From Tepidisphaera sp. (GTDB lineage: Bacteria; Planctomycetota; Phycisphaerae; Phycisphaerales; UBA1924), in contig WGNV01000004.1 of the NCBI GenBank assembly GCA_016124375.1, forward strand, positions 248,001 through 312,000: DNA of 64,000 nucleotides, written 5' to 3'. This document shows, in pieces, positions 1 through 8,072 of this stretch (the first letter of the stretch is position 1; every line of letters begins with the position of its first letter). The translations under genes were made by a program, and so were the position numbers. The notes beneath the pieces were generated by a model. That model did not search any database. It saw only the letters and a list, made by a program, of their open reading frames with translations, and was not told the origin of the DNA.

Positions 1-54
1 TGGCGCGGGAGACTCGTTGGACGATGGTGCGCATGAATCGTCTTGCGTTGTCTT

Positions 55-120
55 GGTGGCACCGCTCTCCAGAGCGGTGCGCCTTGATAATCGTGCACCG
101 CTCTGGAGAGCGGTGCCACC
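55..120. repeat. REPIN-like inverted doublet, family D
   Basis: Two 26-base arms (55-80 and 95-120) are perfect reverse complements around a 14-base loop (81-94). Each arm is itself a near-palindrome built on CACCGCTCT/AGAGCGGTG. The element starts eight bases after the pyrE stop codon on the strand pyrE is read from, so its transcript would fold into a long hairpin that could end or protect the pyrE message. No T-run follows. A single arm-like copy with a compensated base-pair change lies inside priA (26943-26966). Confidence 0.85.
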
Positions 121-127
121 CAAACCC

Positions 128-688
128 CTACTCCGTCACGCCCAGATCGCGCGTCGTGAACAACGCATCAAACGCCAGCCCCGCCTTCTCGATGTTCTCG
201 CGAGCCCCCTCCAAACGATCGATCGTCGCGATGACGCCCCGCACGTCCGCCCCGCTCTCACGCAGCGACGCGACGGCCTCGAGGGCCTGGCCCCCGGTCG
301 TCGCGACGTCCTCCAGCAGCGCGATCACGTCGCCCTTGGTGACGGCGCCTTCGATCTGTTTCGACGTGCCGTAGTCCTTTTTCTTGTTGCGTACGAAGAT
401 GCTGGGCAGGCCGGTGTGCAAACTGGCGGCCGTCACCAGCGGAATGCCGCCGAGCTCCGCCCCGGCCAGACGCACGAACTTGACGCCCAGTTTGGTTTCC
501 ATGGCCTTGAGACGCTCGCCAAAGAGCGGCGCGAGTTGCCGCAGCAGTTCGGGGCGGGTGGAGAAGAGGTACTTGTCCAGGTAGTACGTGCTGGTGCGAC
601 CCGAGCGAAGCGTGAAGTTGCCCCGCAGCAGGGCGACTTGGGCGATCTCGCGGGCAAGGGACGACGAATACGGGGTGGCGGCACTCAT
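128..688 (-). CDS. pyrE: orotate phosphoribosyltransferase
   Basis: Joins orotate and PRPP to give orotidine 5'-phosphate, the fifth step of UMP synthesis, in the cytoplasm. The 186-residue product is slightly shorter than the usual 200-220. The PRPP-binding loop is visible at residues 123-135 (ALLEDVATTGGQ, acidic pair followed by TTGG), and the N-terminal region around LRSGRTSTYYLDKY fits the family. The ATG at 688 is the first start in a well-conserved frame. It is the last gene before the window edge, and a long inverted repeat directly follows its stop. The pyrimidine gene carA also lies in the window but far away, so pyrimidine genes are scattered here. Confidence 0.95.
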   Translation of the reverse strand: MSAATPYSSSLAREIAQVALLRGNFTLRSGRTSTYYLDKYLFSTRPELLRQLAPLFGERLKAMETKLGVKFVRLAGAELGGIPLVTAASLHTGLPSIFVRNKKKDYGTSKQIEGAVTKGDVIALLEDVATTGGQALEAVASLRESGADVRGVIATIDRLEGARENIEKAGLAFDALFTTRDLGVTE

Positions 689-722
689 GCGGGCAGGGTA
701 GAGGCGCCGGAGCGAGACCGGG

Positions 723-1046
723 TCAGTCCTGCGGGTCGAGGGTTGCCAATTGATCGATCTCGAACCGGCGTCCGTCAGCGAAGGAAGCGGTCAGGTGCAG
801 TTCGCCCCCGAGGGACTCCACGTACTTGCGGAGCGTGGTCAGGTACATGTCCGCGGCATGCTCCAACTTGGAGACATTGCCCTGGGCGACATCCAGCCGC
901 CCGGCCAACTCGGCCTGCGTGAGCCCGATGGCCTTGCGAATCTCGTGCAGGGGCATGGACCTGAGCGTGTCGGCGATGCGGGCATCGACCCGAGCGCGGG
1001 CCGCGGGGCTGAGTTTGTTTTTGAGATTCTTCCAGGGTTTGGCCAT
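723..1046 (-). CDS. higA: HigA-type antitoxin, XRE-family HTH
   Basis: A 107-residue DNA-binding antitoxin. Residues 34-62 form an XRE-type helix-turn-helix (IRKAIGLTQAELAGRLDVAQ, then NVSKLEH). It follows the toxin gene by only 13 bases on the same strand, the toxin-first order typical of higBA modules. By family knowledge it should bind and neutralise the toxin and repress the shared promoter upstream of the toxin gene. The C-terminal half (GGELHLTASFADGRRFEI) resembles the small beta segment often found in such antitoxins. The exact subfamily cannot be fixed by eye. Confidence 0.85.
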   Translation of the reverse strand: MAKPWKNLKNKLSPAARARVDARIADTLRSMPLHEIRKAIGLTQAELAGRLDVAQGNVSKLEHAADMYLTTLRKYVESLGGELHLTASFADGRRFEIDQLATLDPQD

Positions 1047-1059
1047 AGGGTCCTCGCGC

Positions 1060-1419
1060 TTACAGCAGTCCTTCTCGCTTTAGCTCATCCAGGTGTGCCT
1101 GATACAGGGCATCGGCCTGAGGAACGAACTTCTCGTAAAACCGGCGATCGCCTTGCTTGCTGCCCCCGATGAGCAGGATCGCGTGCCGCCGAGGGTCAAA
1201 GGCGAAGAAGGTGCGGTAGGGCTCGCCGTCGTGCTGGGTCCGAAGCTCCTTCATGTTTCCAAAACGCGAACCCTTGACCGTGTCGACCAGCGGGCGTCCG
1301 AGTCCCGGCCCGATCGCCTCCAGCACGCCCACGTCATGGGCGATCGCCTCCTGGGCGGCTTCCGACAGAGTCTCCCACCACGCCCCGAACTCGTCGGTGT
1401 ATTCGATCTCCCACATCAT
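1060..1419 (-). CDS. higB: HigB/RelE-superfamily toxin (Gp49-like)
   Basis: A 119-residue RelE/ParE-superfamily toxin of the phage-Gp49-like (DUF891) type, which by family knowledge cleaves ribosome-bound mRNA. Supporting segments are KELRTQHDGEPYRTFFAFDP, ILLIGGSKQGDRRFYEKFVP and the helical end ADALYQAHLDEL. Two ATG codons stand in tandem (1419 and 1416) and either could be used. The gene opens a two-gene unit with the HTH antitoxin and has an unusually AT-rich stretch just upstream, unlike the GC-rich surroundings. Confidence 0.85.
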   Translation of the reverse strand: MMWEIEYTDEFGAWWETLSEAAQEAIAHDVGVLEAIGPGLGRPLVDTVKGSRFGNMKELRTQHDGEPYRTFFAFDPRRHAILLIGGSKQGDRRFYEKFVPQADALYQAHLDELKREGLL

Positions 1420-1421
1420 GG

Positions 1422-1458
1422 TATTCCATATCGTATATATTCGTCAAAGCGCATGTCC
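1422..1458 (-). promoter_or_regulatory. AT-rich promoter/operator of the toxin-antitoxin unit
   Basis: Just upstream of the toxin start, the minus strand carries TTTGACGAATATATACGATA, an AT-rich island in a GC-rich region. It holds a TTGACG hexamer resembling a -35 box and a short palindrome ATAT-ACG-ATAT (1428-1438) that could be the antitoxin's operator. The spacing to a -10 box is not clean, so the exact promoter is uncertain. Confidence 0.4.
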
Positions 1459-1647
1459 GGGTTCACTGGTGCACAGATTTTTTCCATTCACGTGGGCCTC
1501 TTGACGCCGCTTCTTGATGCGGGGAGATTATCGGTAAGCCCGTTCGCCCACGCGTCCCAACCGAGGTCCACAAAATCCACGTGCCCGCCGTCGTGCGAAT
1601 CGCCCCTGTCGTCCTTGCCCTGATCGATCTCCTATCCTCTCCCCGCC

Positions 1648-3132
1648 ATGCCACGCCACCCTCAAGGCCTCACCACCTCCTCCCCCTCCGGCAAGTTCAA
1701 TCCCCACCTGGATGAACTCGGCGGGCCAGTGCTCACCCAGCGAATCCCCTGCTGGCCTTACGCCGACCCCAAGGGCCGCCATGTCGTCGGCATCGACGAA
1801 TACATGCAGACCGGCGGCTACGAGGGCCTGCGCAAAGCCATCGCCCTGAAGCCCGACGCCGTGACCGAAGAGGTCAAGAAGTCCGTCCTGCGGGGTCGCG
1901 GCGGCGCAGGCTTCCCGACCGGTCTCAAATGGACCTTCCTGCCCAAACTGACGACCGACGAGCAGGGCAACGAGGCCGATCCGGGCCAGCGCTATCTCGC
2001 GGTGAACGCCGACGAATCCGAGCCCGGCACTTTCAAAGACCGCCTGCTCATGGACTTTGACCCGCACCTGATGCTGGAAGGCATTGCGATCGCGTGCTAT
2101 GCCTGCCGCATCCGCACGGCGTACGTCTTCATTCGAGGCGAATACCACCACCAGGCCCACGTCGTCGAGAAGGCCATCCAAGAGGCCTACGCCAAGGGCA
2201 TCTTCGGCAAGCAGGGCCTCCTGGGCGGGGCCAGCACCGGTCGCGGCGGGTCGTTCGCCGTCGAGTGCTACCTGCATCGCGGCGCCGGCGCCTACATCTG
2301 TGGCGAAGAGACCGGCCTGCTCGAAGCCATCGAAGGAAAACGCGGCTGGCCCCGCATCAAGCCCCCCTTCCCCGCCATCAAGGGCCTCTTCGGCAAGCCG
2401 ACGATCATTAACAACGTCGAAACCCTGGCCCACCTCCCCAGCATCGTGAGCAAGGGCGCCGATTGGTTCATGAAGCAGGGCGTGGCGAGCACCTTCCAGG
2501 GCGCCCCGCCCAGCTTCGGCACCAAGCTCATGGGCGTATCAGGCCACGTCAATCGCCCGGGCGTGTACGAGTGCGAACTCGGCATCCCGCTGCGGGTGAT
2601 GGTCGAGGAACTCTGTGGCGGCATCCGCAACGGCAAGAAGTTCAAGGGCGCCATCGCCGGCGGCATCAGCATGGGCGTGCTCGGGCCCGATCAGTACGAG
2701 GCCGAGATGGATTTCGACATCGGGCGCAAGTACAACGTGCTCGGCCTGGGCACCGCCTGCCCCACCATCTTCGACGAAGACACCGACATGGTGGCGGTCT
2801 GCCGCAACATCACCCGGTTCTTCAAGCACGAGAGTTGCGGCCAGTGCACGCCGTGCCGCGAAGGCTCCGGGTGGCTGTATCAACTGATGTGCCGCATCGA
2901 AGAGGGCAACGCCAAGACCAAGGACCTGGATCTGGCCCTTGAAGTGGCCACCAGCATGGGCAGCATGCCGGGGACCACGATTTGTGGCCTGGCCGACGGC
3001 ACCAACTGGGCGACTCGCACCATCATGAACAAGTACTGGAGCGAGTTTGAGAAGCGCGTCAAGCCCTCATTCGTCGCGGTGAAGGTGAGCGTCGGCGCCA
3101 GCGCCAAAGAGACGGCCGGCGCCAAGGCGTAG
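1648..3132 (+). CDS. nuoF: NADH-quinone oxidoreductase subunit F (complex I)
   Basis: The NADH-binding, FMN- and 4Fe-4S-carrying subunit of complex I, on the cytoplasmic side. Residues 82-95 hold the FMN glycine loop (RGRGGAGFPTGLKW). Around residues 217-228 is GEETGLLEAIEG of the NADH site. Cysteines in ESCGQCTPC (about 397, 400 and 403) plus the one in TICGLADG (about 443) are the expected cluster ligands. The length (494 residues) is slightly above the usual 430-450, mostly from the N-terminus. No nuoE, nuoG or other complex I gene is adjacent, so it is separated from the usual operon. A homologous role in a hydrogenase or formate dehydrogenase diaphorase subunit is a possible alternative. 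Confidence 0.9.
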   Translation: MPRHPQGLTTSSPSGKFNPHLDELGGPVLTQRIPCWPYADPKGRHVVGIDEYMQTGGYEGLRKAIALKPDAVTEEVKKSVLRGRGGAGFPTGLKWTFLPKLTTDEQGNEADPGQRYLAVNADESEPGTFKDRLLMDFDPHLMLEGIAIACYACRIRTAYVFIRGEYHHQAHVVEKAIQEAYAKGIFGKQGLLGGASTGRGGSFAVECYLHRGAGAYICGEETGLLEAIEGKRGWPRIKPPFPAIKGLFGKPTIINNVETLAHLPSIVSKGADWFMKQGVASTFQGAPPSFGTKLMGVSGHVNRPGVYECELGIPLRVMVEELCGGIRNGKKFKGAIAGGISMGVLGPDQYEAEMDFDIGRKYNVLGLGTACPTIFDEDTDMVAVCRNITRFFKHESCGQCTPCREGSGWLYQLMCRIEEGNAKTKDLDLALEVATSMGSMPGTTICGLADGTNWATRTIMNKYWSEFEKRVKPSFVAVKVSVGASAKETAGAKA

Positions 3133-3448
3133 CGCCGACCGACATCCGTGCGAGCGACAGCCGTTCCCGACGTCCGGAGAGCGCGGCAAGCTAGGGGTGA
3201 GACTCCTCGTCGCCGGGTCTTTGCGTGGTAACCTTACCCCCCTGTTCAAGGGGGTAAACGTCACCAACTTGAGATCGATTCCTAACCCGATGCAAACAAA
3301 CGGTTTCCGTCGGGCTTGCCCAATCGGAACAATCCTCGCACCCGGGCGTCTCACATTACGTAGATATTTGAAAGATGCTCAGCCGTCTGACCAATCAGTC
3401 TGGAGGGACTGGGCCGGGCGGCCGGGAAGTTCAGAAACGAGGCGAGGT
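3133..3448. other. 316-base intergenic region with a small hairpin
   Basis: The gap separates nuoF from the lipoprotein gene. It holds one clear inverted repeat, TTACCCCC (3234-3241) against GGGGGTAA (3250-3257) with an 8-base loop. No T-run follows, so it is not a standard terminator. The second half is relatively AT-rich (around 3355-3375) and may carry the lipoprotein promoter. I see no gene in it. Confidence 0.4.
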
Positions 3449-4309
3449 ATGGCACGGTTCACTACGTCTTGTGCATCGCGGGTCTTGGCGGTTTCGATGG
3501 CCGCGGGTCTGTTCGCGGCCATGCAGGGGTGCACTGTCGTGCAGGAGCGTCGGGTATACGTTCCCGCCCCGCTGCCACCCCAACCCGACGTGTACGTGGC
3601 TCAGGGTCCTCAGGCCAATCCGCCCGCCGGCCCCCAGGCTGGGCCGGGCGTGACGATCTACTCGCCGCCCCCCGAGCCGGTGGTGGTGTATCAGCCCCAG
3701 GTGGTCTACGAGCCCGCGCCGGTGTATCTGCCCGATCCGGTCGTGACGACCTACGAGACGACGGTGATCGGGGGCGGGGTGTATCTCGATCACGACTACG
3801 GCGCGCGGAGTTTCCGCGATCGCCGCTATCCCTATCGCGGCGGTGGATACGTCCGCTTCGACGGGCACGACGACGATCATCGGGGCGACCGACACGATGA
3901 TCATGGTGGCTGGAGCCACGGACGGGATGACGACCACGGCAATCACAACGACCACGGCAATCACAACGACCGCGGCAATCACGGCGATCAGGGCAATCAC
4001 AACGACCACGCGGGCGGCCCGCGCGGGCAGCGCGACGATCATAGTTCGGGCCAACCCAGGCCGCGTCCGGTGACACCCGCGCCCGCTCCGGCCCCGAGTC
4101 GCCCGCAGCCGCCGCGCCAGAACCCGGTGGCGGGGCCGATGCCGCGCCCGGCACCGGCGCCCGCCTCGACGCAGGCGGGCCCGCAGAGGAACAACCCGCT
4201 CCTGGCCCAGCCGACGCGCGACACGCAGCAGAACCGGGCGCGGCAGGAGAAGGACCAGGACAAGGGGGGAAGCCCTCGCAGGGGCGGCAGCCCGTTCGCG
4301 CCGCTCTGA
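3449..4309 (+). CDS. His/Asp-rich lipoprotein, unknown function
   Basis: A 286-residue predicted outer-surface or periplasmic lipoprotein. The N-terminus has a signal peptide ending in a lipobox (LFAAMQGC). A Pro/Val/Tyr-rich stretch follows, then a His/Asp/Asn/Gly region with six-residue repeats of the type DHGNHN (DNA about 3930-4010), then a Pro/Ala-rich tail. The His/Asp content suggests metal binding, but this is inference only. I chose the ATG at 3449 because it gives a proper signal peptide and is preceded by AGGCGAGG. The open frame extends 84 codons further upstream without such support. I recognise no catalytic domain. Confidence 0.7.
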   Translation: MARFTTSCASRVLAVSMAAGLFAAMQGCTVVQERRVYVPAPLPPQPDVYVAQGPQANPPAGPQAGPGVTIYSPPPEPVVVYQPQVVYEPAPVYLPDPVVTTYETTVIGGGVYLDHDYGARSFRDRRYPYRGGGYVRFDGHDDDHRGDRHDDHGGWSHGRDDDHGNHNDHGNHNDRGNHGDQGNHNDHAGGPRGQRDDHSSGQPRPRPVTPAPAPAPSRPQPPRQNPVAGPMPRPAPAPASTQAGPQRNNPLLAQPTRDTQQNRARQEKDQDKGGSPRRGGSPFAPL

Positions 4310-4347
4310 GCGTGCTCGGCCCTACGCGTGCCTGATATGCTGTGCGC

Positions 4348-5109
4348 ATGACGTCACTCGCGTCGCTTTCGATCTCGGGCAAGGTCGGCACGCTGGCTCT
4401 GAACCGTCCCGAGTCGCGCAACGCGCTGTCTCTCCAGGTACTGCGCGACGCGCACGAACGCCTCGACGAACTGGAAAAGTCGCAGGGCGTCGTGGTGCTG
4501 GTCGTGACGGGCACCGGGCCGGCGTTTTGTGCGGGCATGGATCTCAAGGCGGTGATGAACGATCCGGCGGCTCCGGGCGTGCTGCTTCATTCGCTGGCGG
4601 ACCTCACGCTGCGGGTGCGCAAGCTGCCCCAGGTGACCGTCGCAAAGGTGCAGGGGGCCGCGATCGGCGGGGGCTGCGGCCTGGCGTGCGTGTGCGATGT
4701 CGCGATCACCCACGCCGACAGCAAGATGGGCTATCCGGAGGTGGACCTGGGCGTGTGCCCCGCGGTCGTCGCACCCTGGGTGGTGCGGAAGATCGGCCCG
4801 GGGCGTGCGCGGCGGGTGCTGCTCTCGGGCGGCACCATGAGCGGGCGCGAGGCCTATGAGATGGGCATGGTGGATGTGCTGGTCGAGTCTCGCGAAGCGT
4901 TGGACGGGGCGTGCGAGGACCTGGTGCAGCGCCTGGCGAGCGGGGGGCCAGGGGCGCTGGCCGCGACCAAGGATCTGCTGAATCAACTGGACGGCTCGCT
5001 GGCGGACGCGGTGATCAAGCGCGGCGCCGACCTTTCGGCCAAGGTGATCGCCACGCCCGAGACGCGGGCGATGCTGATGGCCAAGATGGGCGGAGCGGCC
5101 AAGAGTTAG
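4348..5109 (+). CDS. enoyl-CoA hydratase/isomerase family protein
   Basis: A 253-residue crotonase-fold protein acting on acyl-CoA thioesters. Two oxyanion-hole segments are visible: FCAGMDLKA near residue 60-68 and AAIGGGCGLA near 102-111. GYPEVDLGVCP carries the usual position for a catalytic glutamate. Length is normal for single-domain crotonases. The true substrate (hydration, isomerisation, or methylglutaconyl-CoA type) cannot be told from sequence alone. I chose the ATG at 4348 over the GTG six bases upstream. No other fatty-acid genes are adjacent. Confidence 0.85.
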   Translation: MTSLASLSISGKVGTLALNRPESRNALSLQVLRDAHERLDELEKSQGVVVLVVTGTGPAFCAGMDLKAVMNDPAAPGVLLHSLADLTLRVRKLPQVTVAKVQGAAIGGGCGLACVCDVAITHADSKMGYPEVDLGVCPAVVAPWVVRKIGPGRARRVLLSGGTMSGREAYEMGMVDVLVESREALDGACEDLVQRLASGGPGALAATKDLLNQLDGSLADAVIKRGADLSAKVIATPETRAMLMAKMGGAAKS

Positions 5110-5116
5110 CTTGGGA

Positions 5117-5135
5117 CCACCGGCCAAGCCGGTGG
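5117..5135. repeat. single palindrome CCACCGGC/GCCGGTGG
   Basis: An 8-base perfect inverted repeat with a CAA loop, placed seven bases after the crotonase stop codon and 25 bases before the M48 start. It resembles the other single REP-like hairpins of this window. It could stabilise or attenuate the upstream message, but there is no T-run for a standard terminator. Confidence 0.6.
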
Positions 5136-5160
5136 AGGACAATCGGAGGGCTCAGGCGCG

Positions 5161-6129
5161 ATGCGGAACGCAAAGAGACTCAACCTGGTGCTGCTGGGCG
5201 TGATGGTGGCATGGCTAGCGGGGTGCTCGCTGAACAAGACCACGGGCCGATCGCAGCTCAATGTGCTGAGCCGCGATGAGGAGATCCAGATCGGCACGCA
5301 GGGCAAGGCGGAGATGGTGAAGGAGTATGGCGGGGAAGTGGCGAAGGCGGACCTGCGCCAGTACGTCACCGAGGTCGGGATGAAACTGGTCAAGACCACG
5401 GCGGTGGACGACCCGACCTACCAGACGCTGCCCTGGGAGTTCACGCTGCTGGACAGCGATGTGATCAACGCGTTTGCGCTACCCGGGGGCAAGGTGTTCA
5501 TGTCGCGCGGGCTGGCGGTGAAACTGTCCAACGAGGCCGAGCTCGCCGGCGTGCTCGGGCACGAGATCGGGCACGTGATGGCGCGGCACACCAACGAGCG
5601 CTTCGCCGACGCGCTCAAGATGCAGGTCGGGGCTGGGCTGATCGACGCCATCGTGGGGGGCAACATCGCCACCACGCTCACCAACAACTTCGGTGACATC
5701 GCGCTCAAGAGCTACGGACGGGCCCAGGAGAGCGAGGCGGATTCGCTGGGCGTCCGATACATGGTCCGGGCCAACTACAACCCGTACGGCCAGCAGCAGG
5801 TGATGGAGCTGCTGGACCAGGTGACGGGCAAGGACGGGCGGCCCCCGGAGTTTCTCTCGACCCACCCCGACCCGGGCAAGCGGGCCAAGGCGGTGGCGGC
5901 GCTGATCGCCAAGGACTACCCCCAGACCCAGAACAACCCGGCCTACGGGCTGCACGAGGCGGAGTTCAAATCCCGATTTCTCAGCAAGGTGTCGCTGGCC
6001 TTCCCCGGCGCTGGCCCATCGAGGCTGGCCCGAACCCGGGCGGAGCTGGGCCCGGCTGACGCGATCGGGATCCTTGGATCCGCTATTCCGGGCAGGGCGT
6101 GTGCGGCGTGCGGGACGGCTGGCCGATAG
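5161..6129 (+). CDS. M48-family zinc metalloprotease lipoprotein
   Basis: A 322-residue secreted, lipid-anchored metallopeptidase related to BepA/LoiP quality-control proteases of the envelope. The signal peptide ends in the lipobox WLAGC. The zinc motif HEIGH is at residues 134-138 and the downstream ESEAD, containing the third ligand glutamate, at 190-194. The region THPDPGKRA fits M48B proteins. The last 40 or so residues after FLSKVSLAFP are low-complexity and unlike the family, so the natural stop may have been lost by mutation or a frameshift. A GGAGGG ribosome site precedes the ATG. Confidence 0.88.
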   Translation: MRNAKRLNLVLLGVMVAWLAGCSLNKTTGRSQLNVLSRDEEIQIGTQGKAEMVKEYGGEVAKADLRQYVTEVGMKLVKTTAVDDPTYQTLPWEFTLLDSDVINAFALPGGKVFMSRGLAVKLSNEAELAGVLGHEIGHVMARHTNERFADALKMQVGAGLIDAIVGGNIATTLTNNFGDIALKSYGRAQESEADSLGVRYMVRANYNPYGQQQVMELLDQVTGKDGRPPEFLSTHPDPGKRAKAVAALIAKDYPQTQNNPAYGLHEAEFKSRFLSKVSLAFPGAGPSRLARTRAELGPADAIGILGSAIPGRACAACGTAGR

Positions 6130-6289
6130 GTGACCGGTCGATTTTGGTTCGGCAGCGAGCGCGGCATTCTCGGCCGGAAAGAACTCTGGGCCCTCGGGGA
6201 GTGGTCTCTCGAGCAGATTTTTGCAAAGCACTGGCATCCGGTCACTTGGCGGGGCTGTCTGGCCTTCGCCCATCTCAGGAGGTTGGATC

Positions 6290-7462
6290 ATGAACTCGAA
6301 GTCTCGCGTCGGCACGATGGGCGTCTGGATGGCGGCGGGTCTGGCGGTGGCGGTCTTCGGCTCGATCAGCCTTGCTCAGGCGGATCAGCCCGATCAGACG
6401 CGTGAGCAGCCCAGCGCGGCCAAGCCCGCGACGCCGGCGGGAGACGCCCCCGAGATCACCTTCGACGAGAAGGTTCACGAGTTCGGGGTGATCTCCGACG
6501 ACAAGAACGTGAACTACCAGTTCAAGTTCAAGAACACGGGCAAAGGAACGCTGACGATCAGCAACACGCAGGGCTCGTGCGGGTGCACGGTGCCGCAGCT
6601 TGAGAAGAAGGAATACGCCCCGGGCGAAGAGGGCCTGATTAAGGTCGAGTATCACCCGCAGAACCGCAACGGCCCGCAGCACACCACAGTGACCGTGACC
6701 TCGAACGACCCGACCAAGCCCCAGGTTGTGCTGGAAATCAAGAGCGACGTGCGCCCGCTGGTGGCGATCGAGCCCAAGGTGCTGAACATCGGCCAGGTGC
6801 CCAAGGGCAAGGCCCAGACGCTCAAGGCCGTCATCACCTCGCGCCTGCCGGACGTGAAGATCGTGTCGGCGACCCCCACCATCGCGGCGATCGACGCCAA
6901 GGTCGGGCCTGGCCAGGAGGCCGACGTCAATGGCGAGAAGGTGATGCAGTTCCCGATCGAGATCACGGTGCCGGCGACGGCCCCGGTGGGCCAGGTGATC
7001 GGCAACGTGGCGATCCGCACCAGCGACGCCGCCCGCCTGCTGAACCTGACGGTCACGGGCGAAGTGGTGGGCGACATCGTGCCCAACCCGGCCCGCGTGC
7101 AGCTCGGGGCCCTGCAGCCCGGGCAGACGTTCACCAGCGAGCTGCGGCTGTCTTCCCGCAACGGCAAGCCGTTCAAGGTGACCAAGGTCGAAGAGCAGTC
7201 GGGCACGCCCGGTCGCTCGTTCAGCGACATCCAGGTGAAGGAAGACACCAACACCACCCCGCCCAGCTACGTGGTGACGATGACGGGCACCGCGCCGACG
7301 ACGCCCGGCGCGGTTCGCGGGGATCTGCTGATCTCCAGCGACCTGGAGGGCGAGTCGCAGTTCAAGGTGCAGTACTTCGGCTTCATCCGCCAGTTGCCCC
7401 AGACGCCGGCGCAGCCCCGCGGCTTTGAGGGCGACAGCACCCTGGTGCCCGGGCCCCGCTAA
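6290..7462 (+). CDS. DUF1573-domain secreted protein
   Basis: A 390-residue exported protein. It has an N-terminal signal segment (MGVWMAAGLAVAVFGSISLA), then a DUF1573 domain with the characteristic GSCGCTVP signature near residue 95 and immunoglobulin-like beta repeats (TVTVTSNDPTKPQVVLEI). Two or three further beta-sandwich repeats follow. The biochemical role of DUF1573 is not established. The start is fixed by a perfect CAGGAGGT ribosome site seven bases before the ATG at 6290. It is followed closely by a rhodanese and a MauE/DoxX-like gene, suggesting an envelope thiol or sulfur theme. Confidence 0.82.
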   Translation: MNSKSRVGTMGVWMAAGLAVAVFGSISLAQADQPDQTREQPSAAKPATPAGDAPEITFDEKVHEFGVISDDKNVNYQFKFKNTGKGTLTISNTQGSCGCTVPQLEKKEYAPGEEGLIKVEYHPQNRNGPQHTTVTVTSNDPTKPQVVLEIKSDVRPLVAIEPKVLNIGQVPKGKAQTLKAVITSRLPDVKIVSATPTIAAIDAKVGPGQEADVNGEKVMQFPIEITVPATAPVGQVIGNVAIRTSDAARLLNLTVTGEVVGDIVPNPARVQLGALQPGQTFTSELRLSSRNGKPFKVTKVEEQSGTPGRSFSDIQVKEDTNTTPPSYVVTMTGTAPTTPGAVRGDLLISSDLEGESQFKVQYFGFIRQLPQTPAQPRGFEGDSTLVPGPR

Positions 7463-7514
7463 AGTGCGAGGGGCGTATGGGCCAACCGAGGACGCGCCCC
7501 GCGAGGGCTTGAGC

Positions 7515-8072
7515 ATGGGGTTCATGATCATGGTGCAGCGCGCGTGCACACTGGCGCTGGTGGGGATTCTCGCCGGCGCCATTCACTCTGCGCTCTCCAA
7601 GCCCCTGCAACTGGCCCCCAAGCCCCCGGCCCCGCCCGAGCCCACGCCGACCGTGGCCAACCCGGGCGTGGTTTCTCCCAAGGCGGGCGCGTCGGCCGAG
7701 ACGCCCAAGCCCGCGGCCCTGGGGCTTGACATCAGCGTGGAGCAGGCGTGGGAGCTCTTCCAGTCGGGGACGCCCTTTGTCGACGCCCGCGCGATGAATG
7801 AGTACGAGGAAGGGCACATCGACAGCGCGCTGTGGATGCCCAGCGAGGAGTTCATGAACGGGCACACCCCCGAGGCGCTGCAGCTTCTGGACGCCAAGGC
7901 GCCGGTCGTCGTCTATTGCGATGGCGGGCTGTGCGATGCGAGCAAGAACGTGGTGGTGCTGCTCCAGCAGGCGGGGTTTACCCGGTGCCACATCCTGACC
8001 GACGGGTACCCGGGGTGGGTGAAGGCCAAGCACCCGATCGCGACGGGCAAGCCGCAGATCGGGGGACACTGA
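7515..8072 (+). CDS. membrane-anchored rhodanese-domain protein
   Basis: A 185-residue protein with one N-terminal membrane anchor or signal (residues 5-25), a Pro-rich linker and a single rhodanese domain, probably facing the periplasm. The active-site loop is C135-D-G-G-L-C140, giving a canonical catalytic cysteine plus a second cysteine five residues on. Rhodaneses move sulfane sulfur between thiols. The start codon chosen (ATG 7515) gives the hydrophobic anchor. ATG at 7524 or 7530 is also possible. Its TGA directly abuts the ATG of the next gene, implying co-translation. Confidence 0.85.
   Translation: MGFMIMVQRACTLALVGILAGAIHSALSKPLQLAPKPPAPPEPTPTVANPGVVSPKAGASAETPKPAALGLDISVEQAWELFQSGTPFVDARAMNEYEEGHIDSALWMPSEEFMNGHTPEALQLLDAKAPVVVYCDGGLCDASKNVVVLLQQAGFTRCHILTDGYPGWVKAKHPIATGKPQIGGH

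Noticed and set aside
3197..3448. 84-codon extension of the lipoprotein frame
   Set aside because: It would bury the signal peptide and lipobox inside the protein; ATG 3449 has a ribosome site and gives a normal lipoprotein start.
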